Assembly: GCA_035048815.1 (NCBI GenBank)
Contig: JAUCBN010000005.1
Span: 13,542,517-13,606,516 of the forward strand
Origin: Abelmoschus esculentus
Taxonomy: Eukaryota; Streptophyta; Magnoliopsida; Malvales; Malvaceae
Length of the DNA stretch: 64,000 bases
Direction: 5' to 3'
Shown here: one piece after another, positions 19,809 to 30,134 of the stretch
How positions within the stretch are numbered: position 1 is the first letter of the stretch
Layout: each line of letters starts with the position of its first letter
Made by a program: the position numbers and the translations under genes
The notes under the pieces: model-generated
Seen by the model: only the letters and a program-made list of their open reading frames with translations
What the model was told of the DNA's origin: nothing
The model's database searches: none

Positions 19809-21703
19809 GGCACTAACGGGTTATACGGAAAATATCAAACCAAACTCGCGAAGGTTTGATTCGATAAACAATCCTAAAACCATTATATTTTTTTATTTTA
19901 TCTTGCCTAGATGCGTAATCTTATTCCTATATGTCAAGGTCTCATACAAAGCATTATCGATAACACATTAATTAAAAACAAACATCCGATTAAACACTTA
20001 AGTAGATTAATGACTAAAACGTAAAACTTTTATATTCAATTAGTAAAGTAGAAATACTTTCCATCAATGTTCAATTAAACACTCAAGCGTTCTTTACAAC
20101 AAATTTCAATTCAATCGGATCATTCTAGCATCATCAATTGCATGTTTCTCTAATTTAGGGACCAAAATGTAAATCTTCCAAAATACAAGGACTTCATCCA
20201 ATTTAGGTTAACTATCTTGAAATTAAATCAGCTTTATGCATGCACGCAAAATTTCAGCTCAAAATAACATCTGCAAGTACCTTAATCGAACAAAAGAAGA
20301 TATTCGGGACTAAAATATAATTTCCAGCAACTTTCAATTCTAGGTGATCAAAGGTTTCAAAACTTTCCCATAGGTTCCGAAACTTTTTGTAAAAGGTTTC
20401 GAAACTCTCCTGGAAAGTTTCGAAACTTATCGCGTCTAGTAGCTTCCCAGAACTGAAACTTTCGCAACGCACCAGCACTAAAGCACCTTCTTGTACCTCT
20501 TCTACAACATTAAAAACAGAGCATTCTCACATCATAATATGCTCAAACCAGCAGCCAAAACCGATCACCATTAAACTACCGAAAACTTAGCCGAAAAGAC
20601 CGTAAACTAAGCCGAAACACATCTGAACAACATCAGCCCAAAACCTAATGAATCTAACATCTAATCCACTTCAATTATGAACCAAAAAAACATCCAAACC
20701 ATCCTTATATCTCCAGCAACATTAAAGCATCTAAAACAGTCCCTAAAACAACCGAAAAGTACCTTAAAATTATACCGATTGCATTATTCCGAGATTAAAT
20801 CAATATGCTATCAAATGAAGATTTAATTAATCATTTAATTAACATAAAAACACAATTGAATCTATCTAATTCCATCATTGAATGAGATCCAAATAGATTT
20901 CACAAAAACATTTAGAAAATCACTAGATCTAACATTAAAAACATAGATTAAGTTTTTATTCAAAGATTAGCAAGCTAATAATTGAGAATTTCAATAAAGA
21001 ACTTTAGAAAAGAATTAAAATCCAGAAAATTAACTTCAAGATCTATTCACCAAAAAGATGTAATTTCCTCTTCTTGATTCCTTGCAATTTGATGTAGATT
21101 TGATAAAATTGATGCTTAGGTTTTGTAAAGGATGGAAAGATGATTAAAATGATGTAATCTCTATGGAAAAAAGATACAAAAATTAGCAAGAAATTGAAGA
21201 GAAAAGATAAAGAGAAAGTGGAGAGAAAATGAGAGAAAAAGATGAGAGAAAATGAGAAAAAAGTGGTTTTGAGAGAAAATGATTAAAATCTCTAATTAAA
21301 GTAATTAAAAATACATTTTGGTGGATATATCATTATTAAAAATTAGAAATGGGTTTATGGCCCTCTAAGGATTCTAAGTTTAGTTTGCTTTTCAATTTAG
21401 TCACTAAAACATCGATATTTTCGAAAATTACCAAATAAGTCCTTCAATTTTCCAAAAATTACAAATTGGTCACTTATGCATAATTAAGCATAATTAGAAA
21501 TCATTATAAAATCTAAATTATTTTCTTTTAATCTTGAAACACATTTTCAATATTCAAACCATATTCTAAAATTATTATTTTTCTTAATTAAAAATATCCT
21601 TATTTTATCTTTCCCGGAATAATGAACCGGAGAACCCAATCCGACCCGGATCGAATTCTCCTACCTAAACCTAAACTAATAACCCCAAAAACGGGATGTT
21701 ACA
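19804..21703 (-). repeat. Element 2 left LTR (3' LTR of a minus-strand element), truncated and internally deleted
   Basis: Colinear with the right LTR 26415-29873, but it lacks about 1.56 kb corresponding to roughly 27070-28627 and the outer 21-23 bp. It ends ACGGGATGTTACA next to the PPT. It has the GTTTCGAAAC near-palindrome cluster (20344-20465), a purine-rich tract (about 21190-21290, CT-rich on the element strand) and an AT-rich end. Element 1 splits this LTR from its outer 11 bp at 10639-10649. Confidence 0.92.
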
Positions 21704-23949
21704 ACTCTCCCCCTCTTAAGAAAATTTTGTCCTCGAAATTTACCTGAAGTAAACAAGTGAGGAAACTGCTCCTCCATGCTTTTCCTTGTCTCCCAAGTTG
21801 CTTCTTCCACACCTCGGTATTTCCAAAGCACTTTAACCAAATCTATGATCTTCCCTCGAAGAACCTTTCTATCCACATCCAAAATCCTCACCGGTTCTTC
21901 CTCATAACTCATATCCTCCCTTAACTCAATCTCCTCAATCGGTACAATATGGGAAGGATCCGATCTATATCTACGAAGCATTGATACATGAAAAACATCA
22001 TGCATCTTACTGAACTCCTCCGGCAACCTCAACCTATAAGCAACAAGACCAACACGCTCCAACACCTCATATGGTCCAATAAAACGAGGACTCAACTTAC
22101 CCTTACGTCCAAACCTCATCGCCTTTTTCCACGGAGAAACCTTAAGAAACACTTTGTCCCCAACATCATACTCTATCTCCCTACGCTTTAAATCGGTATA
22201 GGACTTCTGCCTATTCGAAGCTTCCTTAAGTTTAGTACATATCAACTTAACTTTCTCACCCGTATCCTTCAACACTTGAGGCAAAGAAACATACTTCTGT
22301 CCAACTTCCTTCCAATACAAAGGTGTACGACACTTACTCCCATATAACGCCTCAAACGGTGCCATCTGTATACTTATCTGAAAACTATTATTATAAGCAA
22401 ACTCTACCAACGACAATTGTTTCTCCCAAGAACCATGAAACTCGATTACACAATACCTCAACATATCCTCTAAAGTCTGAATAACACACTCAGACTGTCC
22501 ATCCGTCTGTGGATGATAAGTTGTACTAAAGCTAAGCCTCGTACCCAAAGTTGTCTGCAAACTCCTCCAAAACTTGGATGTAAACCGCGGATCTCTATCC
22601 GATATGATCGACTTAGGTACACCATGCAACCTTACCACCTTAGAAACATACAAATTCGCCAACTTATCCAGGGAGTACGTCGTATGCACGGCAAGAAAAT
22701 GTGCACACTTCGTAAACCTATCAACAATCACCCATATAGAATCCTTTTTAGACGGTGTTAAAGGCAACCCCATCACAAAATCCATGGTGATTCTCTCCCA
22801 TTTCCATTTCGGAACTTGAACCGGTTGCAACAAACCTGCAGGGAACTGATGTTCAGCTTTCACCCGCTGACATACCATACAACGTGAAACAAACTCCGTC
22901 ACATCTCTCTTTAAACCAACCCAAAAGTACACACTTTTGAGATCCTTATACATCTTCACACTACCCGGATGCATCGCGAACATACTAGTATGATCCTCCA
23001 CCAAGATAGCTTGCCTCAACTCTTGATCATCGGGCACCACAATCTGACCTCTAAAACACAACACCTCATCATCATCAAAATGATAATCGGTCGGTCTACC
23101 CTCAGCAATATCCTCCACAAAAGGTACCAAAGCCTCATCCTCTAACTGTTTCACCTTGATCATCTCAACCAAAACGGGTTTTACTTGCAACTCCGCCACT
23201 AAACCACCTTCCTTAGAAATACTGAACCTAGCAAACATTGCTCTCAACTCAACAGCCGCTTTACGGCTCAAAGCATCAGCCACTACATTGGCTTTCCCCG
23301 GATGATACTTAATAGATAAATCATAGTCCTTAAGCAACTTCATCCATCTTCGTTGCCTAAGATTCAAATCCTTTTGTGATATGAGATACTTCAAACTCTT
23401 ATGATCCGTGTATATAGTACACTTCTCTCCATACAAATAATGTCTCCAAATCTTCAAAGCAAAAACCAACGTCGCCAACTCCAAATCATGAGTCGGATAG
23501 TTCTTTTCATGAATCCTCAACTGTCTAGAAGCATAAGCTACAACATTCACTTCTTGCATCAAAACACACCCAAGACCTACATATGGTGCATCACTATAAA
23601 CCACGAAATCCTTACCGGATTCGGGTTGTACCAACACCGGTGCACTAGTCAACACTTCTTTCAACTTCTCAAAACTCTTTTGTTGACTTTCTTTCCACTC
23701 AAACGGAACTTTCTTTTGCAACAACTTAGTTATAGGAGTAGCAATGCTCGAAAAACCCTCAACAAACCTACGATAATACCCCGCCAAACCTAGGAAACTT
23801 CGAACCTCTGACACCGATCTCGGTTGCTTCCAGCACATAATAGTCTCTATCTTCTTCGGATCCACACTAATACCCTTTTCCGACACCCTATGACCAAGAA
23901 ACACCACCTCTTTTAACCAAAACTCACATTTACTTAGCTTAGCATACAA
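21676..23949 (-). CDS. RT end, RNase H, integrase and chromodomain (element 2)
   Basis: A 757-residue open segment, effectively intact. RT thumb YAKLSKCEFWLKEVVFLGH; RNase H about 115-230 (VVYSDAPYVGLG, TDHKSLKYL, NVVADALSR); integrase zinc finger H320, H327, C357, C360; catalytic triad D390 (TMDFVMG), D451 (IISDRDPRF) and E487 (DGQSECV), with 35 residues between the last two; GPY/F module FIGPY at about 623-627; chromodomain about 682-733 (YEEEPVRILD, LVKVLWKYRGVEEATWE, FPHLF). It has no stop before the PPT, so the last residues (KRGRVV...) come from the PPT and LTR. Confidence 0.94.
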   Translation of the reverse strand: MYAKLSKCEFWLKEVVFLGHRVSEKGISVDPKKIETIMCWKQPRSVSEVRSFLGLAGYYRRFVEGFSSIATPITKLLQKKVPFEWKESQQKSFEKLKEVLTSAPVLVQPESGKDFVVYSDAPYVGLGCVLMQEVNVVAYASRQLRIHEKNYPTHDLELATLVFALKIWRHYLYGEKCTIYTDHKSLKYLISQKDLNLRQRRWMKLLKDYDLSIKYHPGKANVVADALSRKAAVELRAMFARFSISKEGGLVAELQVKPVLVEMIKVKQLEDEALVPFVEDIAEGRPTDYHFDDDEVLCFRGQIVVPDDQELRQAILVEDHTSMFAMHPGSVKMYKDLKSVYFWVGLKRDVTEFVSRCMVCQRVKAEHQFPAGLLQPVQVPKWKWERITMDFVMGLPLTPSKKDSIWVIVDRFTKCAHFLAVHTTYSLDKLANLYVSKVVRLHGVPKSIISDRDPRFTSKFWRSLQTTLGTRLSFSTTYHPQTDGQSECVIQTLEDMLRYCVIEFHGSWEKQLSLVEFAYNNSFQISIQMAPFEALYGSKCRTPLYWKEVGQKYVSLPQVLKDTGEKVKLICTKLKEASNRQKSYTDLKRREIEYDVGDKVFLKVSPWKKAMRFGRKGKLSPRFIGPYEVLERVGLVAYRLRLPEEFSKMHDVFHVSMLRRYRSDPSHIVPIEEIELREDMSYEEEPVRILDVDRKVLRGKIIDLVKVLWKYRGVEEATWETRKSMEEQFPHLFTSGKFRGQNFLKRGRVVTSRFWGY
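21704..21717 (-). other. Polypurine tract of element 2
   Basis: On the minus strand AAGAGGGGGAGAGT stands directly before the 3' LTR start TGTAACATCCC. The pol frame reads through it into the LTR. Confidence 0.9.
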
Positions 23950-23967
23950 CTAGTTCTCTTTCAACGC

Positions 23968-25443
23968 TTACAATACTATCCGCAAATGCCGATCATGATC
24001 TTCCTCGGTGCGTGAATACATAAGGATATCATCTATGAAAACCACTACAAACTGATCCAAGTACTTGTGAAACACCCAGTTCATCATATCCATAAAAGCA
24101 GCAGGGGCATTTGTCAAACCAAACGGCATCACCAAAAACTCATAATGACCATACCTTGTTCGAAAAGCGGTTTTCAATACATCCTCCTCTTTCACTTTTA
24201 ACTGGTAGTACCCTGATCTCAAATCAATCTTCGGTGCCATGCGGTAAGGAGCAATGGACACCGGATTAGTACCAGCATAAGTGTCGATACTAAACTCCAC
24301 ATCACGATCCGGAGGTAATCCTGGCAACTCCTCAGGAAAAACTTCCGGAAAGTCACATACTGTTCGAATATCCTGTACCCGAACCTCTCCTATCCCCGGG
24401 TTCATCACATAAGCTAGATATGCTATACCACCATGTTGCATCAACCTTTCCGCTTGTAAGGCCGAAACTACATTGGACAAAAATCCGGTATACTCACTCT
24501 TAACCACAACCTCACTTCCATCTAACAACCTCAAGGTAACCCGTTTCTTTTCAAAATCCACCACAGCTCTATGCTCCATCAACCAATCAACCCTCAAGAT
24601 AAGGTCAAAACCATGAAACGACAACTCCATCAAGTCAACCTCAAAGACATGCCCTTGTACCTCCAACGGACATCTCCTATATAACCTCCTTACGGTTACC
24701 GTCTCACCTAAAGAACTAGTAACCACAACTCCCACATCTAAAACATCAACAGGGATATCCAACATATATGCATGCTCACTCAAAACATAAGAATGCGTAG
24801 ATCTCGAATCTATCAAAGAAAACAACGGTACAGTTCGCAAAGAAAAAGTACCTGCCACTACATCCGTAGCATTACGGGTCCCGCGCTGTGCATAAACTCT
24901 ACGGCCATCTCCCTGTCTCTGAAAATGACCCCTACCTCCACCGCGTCCTCTGCCAGGTACCACGGCAGCCTCAGCTCGGTTACCAACCTCACCAGCAAAC
25001 CTTGGACAATCCCTCCTCCTGTGATCCTTAGATCCACAACCCATGCAGACACCAGTGGCCCACCAACACTCTCTCAGATGGCGTCTAGAACACAAGTTAA
25101 AAACTGCTATGTCACCATCACCTCTACCAAACTGCTGAGCACGACCGCCGTGTCCAAACTCACCTCGACATCGATCAGCTCTATATCGATTGTCCCGAAA
25201 CTTCTTACCCTTACCACCTTGGGTACTAGCCTCAGCAGGCCTCTTCCCAACATTAGAAGACTTTCTTGCCTCCCTCAGGGACTCCTCAACATCCTTAGAC
25301 CGATTAACGAGCACATCAAACTCAGTGTACTCCGTAGTCAACAAGTATGTCTTGATCTCCGGATCCAAACCATATCGGAACCTATCACATCTCTTATGCT
25401 CCATAGGAACCAACTCAGGAGCATAGTGACTCAATCTGATAAA
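23968..25443 (-). CDS. Gag C-terminus, zinc knuckle, protease and partial reverse transcriptase (element 2)
   Basis: A 488-residue open segment from the methionine at 25434. Zinc knuckle CMGCGSKDHRRRDC at residues 130-143; protease about 190-290, with SLIDSRSTHSYV at 206-217, where the DSG triad is changed to DSR; then FPEVFPEELPGLPP and APYRMAPK (402) joined straight to IDLRSGYYQLK. Compared with element 1, 77 residues are missing here, including the first RT motifs (LFVKKKDG, LCIDYRKLN). The later motifs VMPFGLTNAP and FIDD (466-469) remain. The deletion keeps frame and has AAG at both edges. It ends at TAA 23968. Confidence 0.9.
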   Translation of the reverse strand, partial: FIRLSHYAPELVPMEHKRCDRFRYGLDPEIKTYLLTTEYTEFDVLVNRSKDVEESLREARKSSNVGKRPAEASTQGGKGKKFRDNRYRADRCRGEFGHGGRAQQFGRGDGDIAVFNLCSRRHLRECWWATGVCMGCGSKDHRRRDCPRFAGEVGNRAEAAVVPGRGRGGGRGHFQRQGDGRRVYAQRGTRNATDVVAGTFSLRTVPLFSLIDSRSTHSYVLSEHAYMLDIPVDVLDVGVVVTSSLGETVTVRRLYRRCPLEVQGHVFEVDLMELSFHGFDLILRVDWLMEHRAVVDFEKKRVTLRLLDGSEVVVKSEYTGFLSNVVSALQAERLMQHGGIAYLAYVMNPGIGEVRVQDIRTVCDFPEVFPEELPGLPPDRDVEFSIDTYAGTNPVSIAPYRMAPKIDLRSGYYQLKVKEEDVLKTAFRTRYGHYEFLVMPFGLTNAPAAFMDMMNWVFHKYLDQFVVVFIDDILMYSRTEEDHDRHLRIVL

Positions 25444-25677
25444 CTATATCTCATAGTCAGCCACACTCCTAGTGCCCTGCACCAGGGACATAAACTCCCT
25501 CTTCCGCGCATCCTCATACTGCGGACCCATAAACTTCCGCACAAAGACGGTCCTGAAGTATTCCCACGTCAAGTTAGCAACTGCTACAATTGCTTTCGTG
25601 GTAATCCACCATCTATAAGCATCCCCCTGAAGCATTGAGACCACACAACCCATCCTACGGGCATCCTCACAGTCCAT
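25444..25677 (-). CDS. Gag capsid segment (element 2)
   Basis: A 77-residue open segment with the gag core: MDCEDARRMGCVVSMLQGD, YRWWITT, FRTVFVRKFMGPQYEDARKR, FMSLVQGTRSVADYEI. The WW and the FxxxFxxK..P pattern mark the capsid-like domain. It ends in TAG where a Q is expected, and the frame continues. Confidence 0.85.
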   Translation of the reverse strand: MDCEDARRMGCVVSMLQGDAYRWWITTKAIVAVANLTWEYFRTVFVRKFMGPQYEDARKREFMSLVQGTRSVADYEI

Positions 25678-25682
25678 CTGAT

Positions 25683-26042
25683 CTAATATCCTCTCGGTGC
25701 TAGCCAGCCACTCCTCAGCTGCACTCGGATTAGATCCATAAACTCAACACCTCCCAAGCTACGCAATCGCTCTAGCGGTAGCCCTGGGGTAACTACAACG
25801 GTAGGTGCAGGAGCCAGTACTTGCACTCCAGCCATAACTGCCTGAAATGCACCCGTCATAGCCTGTATGAACGGGGAAAAGTCTCCGAACTGGCCTCCTA
25901 CTAGAACTGAAGGCACACCAGTAGGTGGCACGCCAGCTGGTGGAGGAGGTGAAAGCGGTTCCTCCCTCACAGTCGCCTCTCCCTCCGCTTGACCATCAGT
26001 GATCATTCTCGCACTCGCACGTGTCTCTGGTCTCGGAGGCAT
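25683..26042 (-). CDS. Gag N-terminal part (element 2)
   Basis: Starts MPPRPETRASARM, then acidic and proline-rich (PPPPAGVPPTGVP) sequence, then a segment with FSPFIQAMTGAFQAV. The ATG at 26042 is preferred over one eight codons upstream because relatives begin MPPR. It ends at a frameshift-induced stop. No function can be kept in this form. Confidence 0.75.
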   Translation of the reverse strand: MPPRPETRASARMITDGQAEGEATVREEPLSPPPPAGVPPTGVPSVLVGGQFGDFSPFIQAMTGAFQAVMAGVQVLAPAPTVVVTPGLPLERLRSLGGVEFMDLIRVQLRSGWLAPRGY

Positions 26043-26369
26043 TATCCAAAAACTTTGAACATGCAATTTTAGAACATCATATCAAAACATAATAAACTTA
26101 CATTCGAGCAAGATCTAAGGGAAACCGAAGAACATCTAAAAACATGTTGGCATTTGCAATGTGTAACTAACCACCTCTCTTACTTACACTCATTCTAGGT
26201 ACACTCACAATATATAGGTATGCACACAACAACAACATATCGTGTTCCATCTAACATTCTAACATACCAACCACAAAACATAGCAAACCAATATGTACTT
26301 GAGAAACCAACTACACACTTTACAAACCAATAACATATTTTACTAACCAACAACATATTTTACTAACCT
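26043..26369 (-). other. Element 2 leader between PBS and gag
   Basis: About 330 bp of A- and C-rich sequence on the plus strand (T- and G-rich on the element strand). Short AACCAACAACATATTTTACT-like direct repeats lie at about 26320-26366. I see no coding signal. Confidence 0.6.
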
Positions 26370-26382
26370 GGCTCTGATACCA
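26370..26382 (-). other. Primer binding site, initiator Met tRNA type (element 2)
   Basis: GGCTCTGATACCA on the plus strand is the reverse complement of TGGTATCAGAGCC. It lies 5 nt from the LTR end at 26388, the same spacing as in element 1. Confidence 0.95.
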
Positions 26383-26963
26383 CCAAATGTAACCCCCTTA
26401 GCCTGGCCTAGACGGAACCGGCACTAATGGGTTACACGGGGAATATCAAACCAAACCCGCGAAGGTTCGATTCGATAAACAACCCTAAAACCATTATATT
26501 TTTTTTATTTTATCTTGCCTAGATGCGCAATCTTATTCCTATGTGTCAAGGTCTCATACAAAGCATTATTGGTAACACATTAATTAAAAACAAACATCCG
26601 ATTAAACACTTAAGTAGATTAACGACTAAAACGTAAAACTTTTATATTCAATTAGTAAACTAGAAATACGTTCCATCAATATTCAATTAAACACTCAAGC
26701 GTTCTTTACAGCAAATTTCAATTCAAACGGATCATTCTAGCATCATCAATTGCATGTTTCTCTAATTTAGGGACCAAAATGTAAATCTTCTAAAATACAA
26801 GGACTTCATCCAATTTAGGTTAACTATCTTGAAATTAAATCAGCTTTATGCATGCATGCAAAATTTCAGCTCAAAATAACATCTGCAAGTACCTTAATCG
26901 AACAAAAGAAGATATTTGGGACTAAAATATAATTTCCAGGAAATTTCAATTCTAGGTGATCAA

Positions 26964-27180
26964 AGGTTTTGAAACCTTCCCATAGGTTCCGAAACTTTTT
27001 TGTAGAAGGCTTCGAAACTTTCCTGGAAAGTTTCAAAACTTATCGCGTCCAGTAGCTTCCCAGAAATGAAACTGCCCGTAAGGTTTGGAAACCTCCTGAA
27101 GGTTTCAAAACTATTTGATAAACGTTTCGGAACCTTCAACGAAAGGTTTCGAAACTTTGGGACTAGAACCAAAAGTTTCG
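26964..27180. repeat. Array of GGTTTCGAAAC near-palindromes
   Basis: About nine copies of an 11-12 bp near-palindrome (GGTTTCGAAACT and variants such as GGTTCCGAAACT) spaced about 20-30 bp apart. The minus strand can be read as repeated SFETF units, but I see no convincing gene. The left LTR has about five copies at 20344-20465. Confidence 0.75.
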
Positions 27181-27908
27181 TTACACTAGTGCACACCAAA
27201 TACTCAATACTCAACCATTAATTAGAACCATTAAATGCATCAACCCTAAACATGATTAGCAATATATGACACATAATCAACTACGTCACGGACATCATTC
27301 AAGCTATAGGCATGCTCCCTAGAAAATGATTAACAATATAACAATCATGCTAGTACATGCTTCAACAATTCAAACAATTCCAAAGTTCAACAATTAACAA
27401 TCAAACAATAATGGTTTTATTACAACATAAACCAAAGCCTAAGTACACACTCCTCACATAGGTTGTGTTGCACATTGCCTTGCCCAATTTATTTGCCAAA
27501 AACATACAAAATTCAAAATGATTCTTCCCCTTGGTTTCCTTGCCTCGAACGTAGCTCCAAGTGCCTTTATTTTTCTACAAGGATGAAAAGAGAGCTTAAG
27601 CAAACATGCTTAGTGAGGAAGCTCTACACAAATCATCAATGCATCTATTTAAAATCATGATGAAACCATAGTTTGTAATACATTATTAAATCATGCATGC
27701 TAACATCTCATGCTCATGTTCTTTAAACCAAATGCATCCTTGAGTTCACATAACCTTATCAAAAGAATTTATAAATGATGCACAATCATCTTCTCAAATT
27801 CATGTATGTATATTGGCATTCTAGTGACCACTATAATGTGAACCTTGAGTTCACCGAATACACAGATCCTTTTTCTCATAACTGGAGACTCTTGGTCTCA
27901 GCATGCAT

Positions 27909-28105
27909 CGGTCGGACACTTAGTCACCCTTGTATACATGTTACCCCCACTACACACGGTCGGACACAAAGTCACCCTTGTTTACGTATGGGTCAACTAT
28001 ATGCACGGTCGGACACAAAGTCACTCTTGTTTACATATAGGCAAGCACTACACACACGGTTGGACACAAAGTCACCCTTGTTTACGTGTAGGCAACATCA
28101 TTATT
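27909..28105 (+). repeat. Minisatellite, four ~50-bp units
   Basis: Units starting CGGTCGGACAC(T/A)(T/A)AGTCAC at 27909, 27957, 28006 and 28057 (periods 48, 49, 51), each followed by CCTTGTTTAC-like sequence. It lies within the LTR part absent from the left LTR. Confidence 0.88.
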
Positions 28106-29873
28106 CTCTTTATTTTATAGTTCAATCAATCCTAATGACATGTCATTTGTATTCGAATCTAAAGTTAGTGCCACTAAGCCAATATCATAATCAAATGTGC
28201 ATGATAACTTGCTGCTCATAATGCATGCATAATATGTTCAACAAATGAACCAAAAGCCATGCCCAAAGGCACCATCATGTATAAGGCAATTAACCACATT
28301 GTATTTCAAATCATTTCTCATAATTTTCCATAATCATGGATGCTAAATAAGCTATGCATTTCAGCAAGTAATTCTCATGTATGCACCATTTCAAATCATG
28401 CTCATGCATTTTCATAAATCTCATTGCATTACCAATATAATGCCTTTATCAAATGTAGCCGAAACTCATATCGGTTTATCAAAAACAATTACTTTACTTC
28501 CTCTTGAACTATGGAAGGTTTTCACACTCTTCCATAGTCCCCAAAACCGAACCGTACCAAACATGATTCGCTTTAAATCCGTAATCACTCACCAACAATT
28601 GAAATGAGCTTTCGTCGCTCTCCGATGATCGCGCCAACGCACCAGCACTCAAAGCACCTTCTTGTACCTCTTCTACAACATTAAAACAGAGCATTCTCAC
28701 ATCATAACATGCTCATACCAGTAGCCAAAACCGATCACCATTAAACTACCGAAAACTTAGCCGAAAAGACCGTAAACTAAGCTGAAATGTATCCGAACAA
28801 CATCAGCCCAAAACCTAATGAATCTAACATCTAATCCACTTCAATTATGAACCAAAAACACATCCAAACCATCCTTATATCTCCAGCAACATTAAAGCAA
28901 CTAAAACAGCCCCTAAAACAACCGAAAAGTACCTTAAAACTATACCGATTGCATTATTCCGAGATTAAATCAATATGCTATCAAATGAAGATTCAATTAA
29001 TCATTTAATTAACATAAAAACACAATTGAATCCATCTAATTCCATCATTGAATGAGATCCAAATAGATTTCACAAAAACATTTAAAAAATCACTAGATCT
29101 AACATTAAAAACATAGATTAAGTTTTTATTCAAAGATTAGCAAGCTAATACTTGGGAATTTCAATAAAGAACTTTAGAAAAGAATTAAAATCCAGAAAAT
29201 TATCTTCAAGATATATTCACCAAAAAGATGTAATTTCCTCTTCTTCATTCCTTGCAATTTGATGTAGATTTGATAAAATTGATGCTTAGGTTTTGTAAAG
29301 GATGGAAAAATGATTAAAATGATGTAATCTTTATAAAAAAAAGATGCAAAAATCAGCAAGGAATTGAAGAGAAAAGATGAAGAGAAAGTGGAGAGAAAAT
29401 GAGAGAAAAATATGAGCTAAAATGAGAAAAAAGTGGTTTTGAGAGAAAATGATTAAAATCTCTAATTAAAGTAATTAAAAATACATTTTGGTGAATATAT
29501 CATTATTAAAAAATAGAAATGGGTTTATGGCCCCCTAAGGATTCTATGTTTAGCTTGCTTTTCAATTTAGTCACTAAAACATCAATATTTTCGAAAATTA
29601 CCAAATAAGTCCTCCAATTTTCCAAAAATTATAAATTGATCACTTATGCATAATTAAGCATAATTAGAAATCATTATAAAATCAAAATTATTTTCTTTTA
29701 ATCTTGAAACACATTTTCAATATTCAAACCATATTCTAAAATTATTATTTTTCTTAATTAAAAATATCCTTATTTTATCTTTCCCGGAATAATGAACCAG
29801 AGAACCCGATTCGACCCGAATCGAATTCTCCTAACTAAACCTAAACTAATAACCCCAATAACGGGATGTTACA

Positions 29874-30134
29874 TGCCCCACATTGAGAAAGGCCATGGAG
29901 ATGTCATCACGTGCAGAGGTGACGGAGGAACATGAATCTTGTCAGCATATATTTGACATTTGTGGCATTTCTTAGCATATTCAATGCTATCACTTCCCAT
30001 TGTGGGCCAATAATACCCAAATCTCATGATTTGTCTTGCCATGGTGAATCCACTGGCATGGGTTCCAAGACAACCTCATGTACATCTTCGAGGATCATTT
30101 TGGCTTTAGCGGTATTTACGCATCGCAGCAACAT
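29874..30134 (-). pseudogene. Integrase zinc finger and start of core (element 3), truncated
   Basis: After a TAG following KKRKD, the minus strand reads MLLRCVN, then EDVHE, then after a frameshift GTHASGFTMARQIM, GYYWPTM, KKCHKCQIYADKI and SPWPFSMWG. The two H and the CHKC pair form the HHCC domain of integrase. WPFSMWG is the entry to the catalytic core. The gene is cut there by the LTR end of element 2 at 29873. Confidence 0.88.

Larger units (their letters stand above)
21676..26042 (-). pseudogene. Element 2 gag-pol polyprotein, broken
   Basis: Gag starts at MPPRPETRASARM (26042). Two small indels near 25680-25740 shift the frame around the recognisable NPSAAEEWLAS segment. From 25677 one frame continues to 21676 with three stops: TAG at 25444-25446, TAA at 23968-23970 and TAG at 23950-23952. 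Each is at a position where relatives carry Q (YEIQF, IVLQALKENQLYAK). RT has an in-frame 77-residue loss at about 24230. The last stop lies inside the 3' LTR because the frame has no stop before the PPT. Confidence 0.9.
10639..29873 (-). mobile_element. Element 2: Tekay/Del-like chromovirus on the minus strand, split by element 1
   Basis: Without element 1 it is about 10.1 kb. Minus-strand order: 5' LTR (26388-29873), Met-type PBS, gag, protease, RT, RNase H, integrase, chromodomain, PPT, 3' LTR (left LTR). Its right end cuts element 3 in the integrase gene and its left end abuts satellite, so its own target duplication cannot be seen (the right flank is TGCCC). It is dead: frameshifts in gag, three in-frame stops, a 231-bp in-frame RT deletion and a DSR protease site. 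Confidence 0.93.
26388..29873 (-). repeat. Element 2 right LTR (5' LTR), full length
   Basis: 3486 bp, read on the plus strand from TGTAACCCCCTTAGCC to ACGGGATGTTACA. It is the longer LTR of the pair. It contains a run of GTTTCGAAAC-like near-palindromes (26964-27180), a 4-copy ~50-bp minisatellite (27909-28105) and a plus-strand purine-rich tract (about 29360-29450) that is a CT-rich leader-like stretch on the element strand. The stretch about 27070-28627 has no counterpart in the left LTR. No host-like gene is recognisable. Confidence 0.93.

Noticed and set aside
24772..25638. A 288-residue plus-strand open frame
   Set aside because: It is antisense to the element 2 gag-protease region, which has clear motifs on the minus strand. 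The plus-strand product has no recognisable domain.
27775..28221. A 148-residue open frame in the element 2 LTR
   Set aside because: It is produced by the ~50-bp minisatellite (repeated TQSHPC-like words) and has no sign of a real protein.
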